51,137 bases of DNA from Bacteroidota bacterium. Lineage in GTDB: Bacteria > Bacteroidota > Bacteroidia > Bacteroidales > P3. Below the pieces are notes generated by a model. It was not told the DNA's origin and did not search any database. It was given only the letters and a program-made list of their open reading frames with translations. The DNA lies in contig JAFNAR010000019.1 of NCBI GenBank assembly GCA_017860255.1, positions 1 to 51,137 on the forward strand. Direction: 5' to 3'. This document shows, in pieces, positions 44,159 to 51,137 of the stretch (its first letter is position 1; each line of letters opens with the position of its first letter). Position numbers and translations under genes: made by a program.

Positions 44159-45304
44159 ATGAAAAGAAAGATTGTATATTGTATTCCATCTCTTTATTTT
44201 CCTTCTGGAATGGAGAGAGTTTTAACATTGAAAGCAAATTATTTTGCTGATGTTTTAGGATATGAGATTTATATTATACTTACTGATAATAATGACAAAG
44301 AACCATATTATAAACTGTCATCGAAGATTAAACTAATAAATCTTGATATTAATTTTGATACTAATTGGAGATTGCCAATATATAAAAGAGTAATTTCATA
44401 TTTTATTAAACAAATAAGATATAGAAGAAAACTAAAAGAATTGCTATTTGAAATTAAGCCAGATATTACAATCTCAACATTAAGAAGAGAAATTAATTTT
44501 ATTAATTCAATTAAAGATGGAAGTAAGAAAATGGGAGAGATACACTTTTCCAGGACTTATTATAGAGATATGGAGAGTAATGGGAAAAAGAATATTTTGA
44601 GAAAAATGATATCTAAATTATGGATGTTTCAACTTGTAAGAGAATTAAAGAAATTATCTATGTTTGTTACACTAAGTAGTGAAGATAATTATAGGTGGAT
44701 AGAGATTAAAAACAGAACTTTTATTTATAATCCATTATCATTCTTCCCTGATAAGGTTTCTGATTGTAATACGAAACAAGTTATTGCTGTTGGAAGATAT
44801 ACTTATCAAAAAGGTTTTGATATGCTAATTGAATCATGGGAATATGTAAAAGAGAAACATCCTGATTGGGTTTTAAAAATTTATGGGGGAGGGGAGAGAA
44901 AGAGTTTTGAAGGATTAAGAGATAATTTAGGATTAGAAGAAAATGTGTTTTTAGAAAAATCTACTGATAATATTATTGATAAGTATTGTGAAAGCTCTTT
45001 ATTCGTATTGAGTTCAAGGTTTGAAGGGTTTGGAATGGTAATAACTGAAGCAATGGCTTGTGGACTTCCAGCAGTATCTTTTACTTGTCCAAGTGGACCT
45101 ATGGATATAATTAAAGATGGAGAAGATGGCTTATGGGTTGAAAATGGGAATATAAAAGAATTGGCAGAAAAAATATCTTATTTAATAGAAAATGATGAAT
45201 TGAGAAAAGAAATGGGTAGTAAAGCAAGAATCAATGTGGAAAGATTTAAGATAGAAAACATCGCAAAACAATGGGTAGATTTATTTGATAAGGTTTTGAG
45301 TTAG
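44159..45304 (+). CDS. Glycosyltransferase family 4
   Basis: This 381-residue GT-B enzyme has an N-terminal acceptor domain (CIPSLYFPSGMERVLTLKANYFA) and a donor domain with AVGRYTYQKGFDMLIESWEYV, GGGERKSFEGL and the EX7E motif in SRFEGFGMVITEAMACGLPAVSF, then CPSGPMDIIKDGEDGLWV. These are typical of GalNAc- or glucose-adding GT4 enzymes, but specificity is not readable. It is co-directional with its neighbours, with short gaps of 19 and 10 bases. Confidence 0.9.
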   Translation: MKRKIVYCIPSLYFPSGMERVLTLKANYFADVLGYEIYIILTDNNDKEPYYKLSSKIKLINLDINFDTNWRLPIYKRVISYFIKQIRYRRKLKELLFEIKPDITISTLRREINFINSIKDGSKKMGEIHFSRTYYRDMESNGKKNILRKMISKLWMFQLVRELKKLSMFVTLSSEDNYRWIEIKNRTFIYNPLSFFPDKVSDCNTKQVIAVGRYTYQKGFDMLIESWEYVKEKHPDWVLKIYGGGERKSFEGLRDNLGLEENVFLEKSTDNIIDKYCESSLFVLSSRFEGFGMVITEAMACGLPAVSFTCPSGPMDIIKDGEDGLWVENGNIKELAEKISYLIENDELRKEMGSKARINVERFKIENIAKQWVDLFDKVLS

Positions 45305-45314
45305 AATATATATT

Positions 45315-46442
45315 ATGAAAGCAATATTTATAGTTTTTCATGCTTTGGCTGAATATAGTGGGATTACTAAGAAGATTAGATATCAAGTGAAGGCTTTGAA
45401 TGATTGTGGAGTTGAGACAGAGCTTTGTTATTTGGGTTGGGATGAGTTTGGTAATCAGGTTAGATGGGTAGGAGATAAGGTTCAAAAGAACTTCGGTAAT
45501 GGAATTAAAGCTAAAGTTAATAAACGTTTTGAGTATAATAGTTTATTCAATTATATTATTGATAATCACATTTCTTTAGTATATATGAGAAGCTTTATAA
45601 ATGCAGAGCCTTTTTTAATCTATTTTGTGAAGAAACTGAAGCAAAGAGGAGCTAAGGTTGTTATGGAAGTTCCTACATATCCTTATGATAAAGAAATAAA
45701 AGAGCTTTCAAGATCAGGGAAGATAACATATTATATAGATAAGCTTTTTAGAAATTCATTATCCCAAAATCTTGATGCCATTATCACTTTTTCTGATTAT
45801 GATAGAATATTTAATCAGAAGACTATAAAGATTTCTAATGGGGTGGATTTTGATTCTTTGCCTTTGAAAAGTTCTTATAGGAGAAACCCTGATGTTTTGG
45901 AATTATTGGTTGTGGCAGAATTGCATTATTGGCATGGAGTGGATAGAGCTATTAGTGGTATTAATGAGTATGTTAAATCTAATCCAAAACAAAAAATTCA
46001 TTTGAATATAGTGGGTAAGCCTGAAAGAGCATCTGGCTTTGCATTAAAAACTCAAGTTGAAAATTTGGGTTTAAATGATTATATTACTTTTTATGGAGCT
46101 TTGTCGGGTAATGAATTAGATGAAATGTTTGAAAGATGCGATTTTGCAATTGGAAGTCTTGCAAGACATAGAAGCAATATCACAAAGATAAAGACACTAA
46201 AGAATAGAGAATACGCTGCAAGAGGTTTTGGTTTTGTTTATTCAGAAATTGATGAGGATTTTGAGGATATGCCATATATAATTAAGGCTCCTGCTGATGA
46301 AACTCCGTTAGATATTTCAAGGATTGTAGATTTCTATAATTCAACAAATCTTGAACCAATTGAAATAAGAAAATCAATTGAGCCAAACCTGTCATGGAAA
46401 AATCAAATGCAAAAGGTTATTTTTAGTATCTTTGCAAGCTAA
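45315..46442 (+). CDS. Probable glycosyltransferase (GT4-like)
   Basis: This 375-residue protein starts FIVFHALAEYSGITKKIRYQVKALNDCGVETELCYLGW, a GT-B N-terminal pattern. It has a donor-domain start at ELLVVAELHYWHGVDRAISGINEYV and LNIVGKPERASGFALKTQVENLGLNDYITFYGALSGNELDEMFERCDFAIGSLARHR. The usual EX7E region is replaced by KIKTLKNREYAARGFGFVYSE, as in a subgroup of capsule GTs. It is the last polysaccharide gene of the operon. Confidence 0.75.
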   Translation: MKAIFIVFHALAEYSGITKKIRYQVKALNDCGVETELCYLGWDEFGNQVRWVGDKVQKNFGNGIKAKVNKRFEYNSLFNYIIDNHISLVYMRSFINAEPFLIYFVKKLKQRGAKVVMEVPTYPYDKEIKELSRSGKITYYIDKLFRNSLSQNLDAIITFSDYDRIFNQKTIKISNGVDFDSLPLKSSYRRNPDVLELLVVAELHYWHGVDRAISGINEYVKSNPKQKIHLNIVGKPERASGFALKTQVENLGLNDYITFYGALSGNELDEMFERCDFAIGSLARHRSNITKIKTLKNREYAARGFGFVYSEIDEDFEDMPYIIKAPADETPLDISRIVDFYNSTNLEPIEIRKSIEPNLSWKNQMQKVIFSIFAS

Positions 46443-46472
46443 TACTATAAAGAATAATAAATATATTTAATT

Positions 46473-47348
46473 ATGAATTTACTACAGATAGTTTGGGATG
46501 TTTCTCCTGTAATTTTTAATCTTGGAAGTCTATCAATTCGTTGGTATGGAGTTTTGTTTGCTTTAGCATTTGTTATTAGTTATTTGCTTTTGAAAAAGGT
46601 ATTCCAAAAAGAAAATGTTTCAATATATTTTCTTGACAAGATGACAATCTATATGTTTGTTGGACTATTGGCTGGATTAAGATTGGGACATTGTTTGTTT
46701 TATGAATTTTCCTACTATATTAATCATCCAGTTGAAATGCTTCTTCCAATTAAAGGAACTGCAGAAGGATGGAAATTTATTGGCTATCAGGGATTAGCTT
46801 CTCATGGAGGTGCAATCGGTCTTTTAATTGCAACATTTTTCTTTTGCAGAAACACAAAGCTTCCTTATTTGTGGGTAATTGATAGATTGGTAATAATTGT
46901 TGGATTTGCAGGAGCTGCTGTAAGAATAGGCAATCTTATGAACTCAGAAATCTATGGAGTGGCTACAAGTCTTCCTTGGGGATTTATATTTGTTAGAGAT
47001 GGACAAACCTTGCCTATGCACCCAACTCAGATATATGAAGCACTATCTTATATCGCATTAAGCACCTTCTTGTATTTATATTTTATGAAAAAGAAAACAC
47101 TACCACGTCAAGGATTTATTTTTGGAGTATTTCTAATTGCGTTATTTTTGGCACGTTTTCTAATAGAATTTCTTAAAAATAGCCAGGAAAGTTGGGAAGA
47201 TGCAATGACATTTAATATGGGTCAATGGTTAAGTGTTCCATTTATTATAACTGGTATTGTTATGTTGATTTTATCGCTTAAATATCAACTTGGAAGAAAA
47301 TTGGATTTATCAAAATTAGTACAAAAAGAAGAAAAGAAAAAGAAATGA
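46473..47348 (+). CDS. lgt: Prolipoprotein diacylglyceryl transferase
   Basis: Lgt, 291 residues, transfers diacylglycerol from phosphatidylglycerol to the lipobox cysteine of prolipoproteins in the inner membrane, the first step of lipoprotein maturation. It has about seven membrane segments, the SIRWYGVLFALAF motif in the first helix, the key HGGAIG motif (about residue 112) and the signature AAVRIGNLMNSEIYG (about 148-162), with PLPMHPTQIYEA-like MHPTQIYEA later. The lysine-rich end is probably cytosolic. It overlaps gpmA by four bases and has many clients in this window. Confidence 0.96.
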   Translation: MNLLQIVWDVSPVIFNLGSLSIRWYGVLFALAFVISYLLLKKVFQKENVSIYFLDKMTIYMFVGLLAGLRLGHCLFYEFSYYINHPVEMLLPIKGTAEGWKFIGYQGLASHGGAIGLLIATFFFCRNTKLPYLWVIDRLVIIVGFAGAAVRIGNLMNSEIYGVATSLPWGFIFVRDGQTLPMHPTQIYEALSYIALSTFLYLYFMKKKTLPRQGFIFGVFLIALFLARFLIEFLKNSQESWEDAMTFNMGQWLSVPFIITGIVMLILSLKYQLGRKLDLSKLVQKEEKKKK

Positions 47349-48088
47349 AAAAATTAATATTAGTACGTCACGGAGAAAGTGAGTGGAATAGATTAAATCT
47401 ATTCACAGGATGGACAGATGTAGATTTGTCTGAAAAAGGAGTTAAAGAAGCACTTGAAGCTGGTAAGGCATTAAAAGAAAATGGATTTGAACCACAAGTT
47501 TGTTATACATCCTATTTAAAAAGAGCAATAAAAACTTTAAATAATATCCTTGATTCAATGGATATGGATTATCTTCCAGTTGAAAAATCATGGCGTTTGA
47601 ATGAAAAACATTATGGTGCTCTTCAAGGATTGAATAAAAAAGAGACAGTTGATAAATACGGAGAAGATCAAGTTTTGTATTGGAGAAGAGGTTATGATGT
47701 TCAATCTCCCACTCTTAAAGAAGAAGATGAACGTAATCCAGCTTTTGACAATAGATATAAAGATGTTGATAAAAAAGACCTTCCTTTAACTGAGTCATTG
47801 AAAGACTGTATTGACAGAATTATGCCTTATTATCAAAATAATATATTAAAATCATTTGAAACAAATGATGAAGTTTTAGTTGTTGCACATGGAAATTCAT
47901 TAAGAGGTATTGTTAAAACCATTAAAGGAATGAGTGCTGATGAAATTGTGGCTTTCAATATTCCTACTGGAATACCTTATGTTTTCTACCTAAATGATAA
48001 TTTAGAGTTAATCAAAGATGAGTTTATAGGAGATCCTGAAACTATTAAAAAATTAATGGAAGCAGTAGCTAATCAAGGCAAGAAATAG
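47345..48088 (+). CDS. gpmA: 2,3-bisphosphoglycerate-dependent phosphoglycerate mutase
   Basis: This 247-residue glycolytic and gluconeogenic enzyme interconverts 3- and 2-phosphoglycerate through a phosphohistidine. It has the RHGESEWNRLNLFTGWTDVDLSEKG start with the catalytic His, EKHYGALQGLNKKETVDKYG, and the second histidine region VLVVAHGNSLRGIVKTIKGMS. Length matches the family. It is coupled to lgt and followed by a clear terminator. Confidence 0.96.
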   Translation: MKKLILVRHGESEWNRLNLFTGWTDVDLSEKGVKEALEAGKALKENGFEPQVCYTSYLKRAIKTLNNILDSMDMDYLPVEKSWRLNEKHYGALQGLNKKETVDKYGEDQVLYWRRGYDVQSPTLKEEDERNPAFDNRYKDVDKKDLPLTESLKDCIDRIMPYYQNNILKSFETNDEVLVVAHGNSLRGIVKTIKGMSADEIVAFNIPTGIPYVFYLNDNLELIKDEFIGDPETIKKLMEAVANQGKK

Positions 48089-48116
48089 TAAAAATTATCT
48101 AAAGCTTAACAATATA

Positions 48117-48150
48117 AAAAGGATGCCAAGCATAAGCAGGGCGTCCTTTT
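48117..48150 (+). terminator. Intrinsic terminator after gpmA
   Basis: AAAAGGATGCC (48117-48127) pairs with GGCGTCCTTTT (48140-48150) through 11 positions with one G-T wobble. It may also serve the convergent T9SS gene, because both flanks carry A or T runs. Confidence 0.8.
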
Positions 48151-48218
48151 GTTTATATGATAAACATGGTCTGAACTAATAAAAAGTATTCAAAACAAAT
48201 TTTACTTATCTTTTAAAT

Positions 48219-49130
48219 CTAATCCTTAACTAATTTCTTTCTCACATATCCTTTATCAGTATTTACTCCAATTATATAAACTCCCTTTGAAAGATAATTA
48301 ATATCAAGAGTTTCCCCCTTTGCATTAACATTAGTTTGATAAACCTTTTGACCAAGAGAATTAAATACTTCAATAGAATTAATAATATTCTCAGAACTTA
48401 AATTTACTTGTTTGCTTGCAGGATTAGGGTAAAGGGTTATTGAATTATCTTCTGTTAATATATTAGGTAGTCCAACATAAGGATTACTGCAATTTGTTAT
48501 ATCATCTGACATATATTGCAAATCTCCATTATGTTCATAACAACGAAGCATACCTTCTGCAGTTGAATAAACTAATCTTGTTCGTATATCAAATAGTAAT
48601 CCTAAATCATTTCCTATTCCTTCAATCATTTTACATACAATATGACCATTATCCCAATTACCAGTTATGTAGAATTGTTTTCTTAACATTCCTACAATTT
48701 CTATAGTATCAATATAAGCTATTCTTATATCTATCATATCAAAATAATGGAAAGTATCACCAACAGATAGAGAAAAATCAAAAAACATTCCATTAAGCCA
48801 ATCTTCATTATCATAACCTGTTTTTCCTTTATAAAAGACTTGCTTTTGAGCATTTTCTCTTAATCCTCCAATGCATTCAGAGGTTAGAGGATTAAAAACA
48901 GAGTCTGTAAACCAATATAGTTTCTTATAATTCAATCCTTCAATTAAAGTATCTTCTTCTGTTAGTGCAAATCTATTATAATGTCTATAACCTTCGGATG
49001 AAGCAGTAGTTGTCCAAATCTGAACTCCAGATTTAACTAATGGAATATACTCATAATTTTGTGCATTAAGGTTAAACGCAAATAGAGTTAATAAAAATCC
49101 TAATACTAATTTATAAACATGTGTTTTCAT
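48219..49130 (-). CDS. Exported protein with T9SS type A sorting domain
   Basis: This 303-residue protein has a signal peptide (cleavage near FNLNAQ, residue 24) and an uncharacterised central domain with regularly spaced aromatic strands. The C-terminal T9SS type A domain (about 228-303) has SITLYPNPASKQVNLS, IEVFNSLGQKVYQTNV and LSKGVYIIGVNTDKGYVRKKLVKD. It should be secreted through the outer membrane and anchored or released after cleavage. Its start overlaps the end of the upstream fragment gene by 20 bases. Confidence 0.87.
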   Translation of the reverse strand: MKTHVYKLVLGFLLTLFAFNLNAQNYEYIPLVKSGVQIWTTTASSEGYRHYNRFALTEEDTLIEGLNYKKLYWFTDSVFNPLTSECIGGLRENAQKQVFYKGKTGYDNEDWLNGMFFDFSLSVGDTFHYFDMIDIRIAYIDTIEIVGMLRKQFYITGNWDNGHIVCKMIEGIGNDLGLLFDIRTRLVYSTAEGMLRCYEHNGDLQYMSDDITNCSNPYVGLPNILTEDNSITLYPNPASKQVNLSSENIINSIEVFNSLGQKVYQTNVNAKGETLDINYLSKGVYIIGVNTDKGYVRKKLVKD

Positions 49131-49485
49131 CGCTATTATTTATTTTAATTTCAAAACTTGCTCCGCTTACAACTTCAAAATCAGATTGAATAATTACATC
49201 TTCAACAGGTTTTAATAGTATATTTGCAGTAGTGTTAATTATTACGTTACCAAAAGGAATAGTATTTGTTACATCAGTACCAATAAAAAATCTATTTGCA
49301 GAAATAACCCTTTCATTATCCCAATTAATATTTTGGATATATAAATCATTAGGATTATATAAATAAGGGAAATAGTTATGTTTAATTATTGTTACATTAT
49401 ATGGTTTAGATATATTTTGGAAATTAAAAGAAGATACATTATCTACTTTTTGATAATAAGTTTCTCCATTATCTAAAGCACTCAT
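49111..49485 (-). pseudogene. C-terminal fragment resembling a C25 (gingipain-type) peptidase or similar exported protein
   Basis: The open frame runs from about 49545, overlapping the end of the GH16 gene; the recognisable part begins near ATG 49485. NGETYYQKVDNVSSFNFQNISKPYNVTIIKHNYFPYL follows the Ig-like domain that comes after the catalytic domain in C25 peptidases. It is then followed by an anchoring-type module, IPFGNVIINTTANILLKPVEDVIIQSDFEVVSGASFEIKI, of the '3-coathanger stack' kind. There is no signal peptide and no catalytic domain, so it looks like the tail of a gene whose front was lost. Alternatively it is expressed by re-initiation after GH16. Confidence 0.5.
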
Positions 49486-49498
49486 AACACAAATGGTT

Positions 49499-50536
49499 TT
49501 AATTTTCAATTTCTCCTGGGCAAATGCCATAATGAACAATTGCATTAAAATTACTTCCTAATGGCACTTCAAAATCTCCATCTAAAACTATATCATTAAC
49601 TGCGCGTATATATACATTTGAATTATTTGGTACAGTAGAGTTAGTTAAATGATATGACTTTTGTACGTAATAATCATGATTAATAAAATCAAAATATTCT
49701 TCATTAATATCTTCATCGCATTTTGTTTTGAGTTGATAATATTTGAATTTTCTAAATTGCCAGGTTGCTGGAAAAATAGAACTTGCATTTGGTCGACATC
49801 CACCTTTATCAACTTGAAATGTTATATATAAATACATAGGAATGGATGGAACATAATTATATTTATAGTCATCTCTAAGATCTACTGTTTCTACACCATT
49901 TACATATATTATAGCTTCTTTTGGCATCCATATAGCGGCTATTTTATTAAATCCTAAATCTAAATAAGTATTTAAATTATTGTTTTTAGACAATATTCTT
50001 GAGCAACACTCAATTTCAGTTTTTCTTGCAGAAGAAGGAAAATTGTTAGGATTTTCAGAAGGACATCCATATGGCTCAAAAATATCTAATTCATGCCATA
50101 CTTGATTGTCATAGAAATCATTACATGGTGAATCACATTCTACAGCACCTGCATGCAACCAAAACCCTCCCCAGTACCCTCTTGATCTTGGAGGCATTTT
50201 TGTTTCTATTTCAAAATAACCATAAGAATAGGGGCGTTTGTTTAAAGACCATATTCCTCCAGATACATATGGTTTACTTAATGTATCCTCAGGATCATAG
50301 TTTGGATTTATATCACAGGTTAAATTTAAAGTATTATTTGAGAGTACAGTTTTGTCATTGGAATAACATTCTAATCCCCAAGACATATCATGCACTTTCT
50401 CCCATAAGGTATCTCTTAAACTGCTGAAATCATCATCAATTATTAATTTCCAATGGGTGGTATCTTCATATGGAGTTTGTGCATGTAATAATAAGTTAAA
50501 AGTGCATAATAAATAAATTAAAATAATCTTCTTCAT
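49499..50536 (-). CDS. Secreted GH16-family glucanase-like enzyme
   Basis: This 345-residue protein has a signal peptide ending at LLLHAQ (residue 20). The GH16 jelly-roll domain (about 30-265) contains the catalytic sequence WHELDIFEPYG with E149 as nucleophile, D151 and E154 as acid/base. Around it lie DDDFSSLRDTLWEKV, GYFEIETKMPPRSRGYWGGFWLHAG and FPATWQFRKFKYYQL. Likely substrates are beta-1,3- or mixed-linked glucans or other GH16 polymers. The C-terminal module (about 280-345), with VYIRAVNDIVLDGDFEVPLGSNFNAIVHYG, is a repeated anchoring-type motif common in Bacteroidetes exoproteins; no classic type A domain is visible. It lies seven bases after the poly-Asn lipoprotein gene. Confidence 0.88.
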   Translation of the reverse strand: MKKIILIYLLCTFNLLLHAQTPYEDTTHWKLIIDDDFSSLRDTLWEKVHDMSWGLECYSNDKTVLSNNTLNLTCDINPNYDPEDTLSKPYVSGGIWSLNKRPYSYGYFEIETKMPPRSRGYWGGFWLHAGAVECDSPCNDFYDNQVWHELDIFEPYGCPSENPNNFPSSARKTEIECCSRILSKNNNLNTYLDLGFNKIAAIWMPKEAIIYVNGVETVDLRDDYKYNYVPSIPMYLYITFQVDKGGCRPNASSIFPATWQFRKFKYYQLKTKCDEDINEEYFDFINHDYYVQKSYHLTNSTVPNNSNVYIRAVNDIVLDGDFEVPLGSNFNAIVHYGICPGEIEN

Positions 50537-50543
50537 ATCTCAA

Positions 50544-51026
<483 letters not shown>

Positions 51027-51031
51027 TCAAT

Positions 51032-51137
51032 TTATTTGGTAAGTATCATTCGTTTTGTTTCTGCTTCTTGTCCATTAACAATCAAAGAATAAATATACAT
51101 TCCTGCATTTAATGAAGAACCATTAATTACTACAGAA
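51032..51137 (-). CDS. C-terminal end of a T9SS type A exported protein (cut by window edge)
   Basis: Only the last 35 codons are visible. GSSLNAGMYIYSLIVNGQEAETKRMILTK is the closing part of a T9SS type A sorting domain (an L-x-x-G-x-Y pattern, then KRM-I-L-x-K). The stop is at 51032-51034. Nothing can be said about the main domain. Confidence 0.8.
   Translation of the reverse strand, partial: SVVINGSSLNAGMYIYSLIVNGQEAETKRMILTK

Noticed and set aside
49111..50536. Single GH16-peptidase fusion broken by a frameshift
   Set aside because: The GH16 protein already ends in a complete C-terminal module followed by a natural-looking end, so a frameshift is not needed to explain the arrangement.

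Overview
The window reads as an AT-rich Bacteroidota (Bacteroidetes) chromosome, probably an uncultured Bacteroidales-type organism. The evidence is: many -7 boxes of the Bacteroidetes type TAnnTTTG with an upstream TTG/TTTG; proteins with type IX secretion (T9SS) C-terminal sorting domains; many short lipoproteins; a pab cluster with a short PabB and PabC; and the three-gene glycogen operon common in this phylum. No rRNA, tRNA, CRISPR array or intact transposase was found.

Layout. 1-553 is noncoding with a small palindrome array and interspersed repeats. 587-6657 (+) is a glycogen operon (debranching enzyme, GT4 synthase-like enzyme, GH57 enzyme) followed by a GNAT/FemAB-like protein and rlmH. 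6693-11665 (-) holds a large PAS histidine kinase and a T9SS type B surface protein. 11666-12451 is noncoding and carries a 23-bp-period array of 16-bp palindromes. 12452-14660 is the pABA branch of folate synthesis: pabA (-) divergent from pabB-pabC (+). 14719-18108 (-) is a run of five unrecognised exported proteins or lipoproteins. 18109-19252 is a gene-free, repeat-rich stretch. 19253-20557 (+) is a VOC-fold protein and an AraC regulator. 20618-24249 (-) is the translation operon thrS-infC-rpmI-rplT, with rplS after it; infC can only start at AUU or AUA.

24472-46442 is the largest block, an exopolysaccharide or surface-glycan locus arranged as two divergent operons. The minus operon (34611 down to 25752) encodes a REC-only response regulator, a polyprenyl-phosphate sugar-1-phosphate transferase, a short TolC-like protein, a Wzz/PCP protein with a decayed BY-kinase domain, a Wzy/O-antigen-ligase-like protein and three glycosyltransferases. 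The plus operon (from 37784) encodes a PAS histidine kinase, a hexapeptide acyltransferase, four glycosyltransferase-like proteins, a Wzx flippase and a methyltransferase. A REC-histidine kinase hybrid lies beyond the end of the minus operon. A LruC-type lipoprotein and a membrane-anchored EEP-family hydrolase lie between the operons. Together these cover lipid-linked initiation, extension, flipping, polymerisation and length control. No Wza-type export channel is visible, and none of the signalling proteins here has a DNA-binding output domain.

46473-48088 (+) is lgt and gpmA, ending in a clear terminator. 48219-51137 (-) is a secreted-protein cluster: a T9SS type A protein, a fragment resembling the C-terminus of a gingipain-family protein, a GH16 glucanase-like enzyme with its catalytic motif, a lipoprotein with a 14-Asn tract, and the C-terminal end of another T9SS protein cut by the window edge.

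The best candidates for something undescribed are the paralogous palindrome-array elements at about 107-300 and 12087-12285, the self-contained signalling and polysaccharide locus at 24-46 kb, and the unusual polymer-export set within it.
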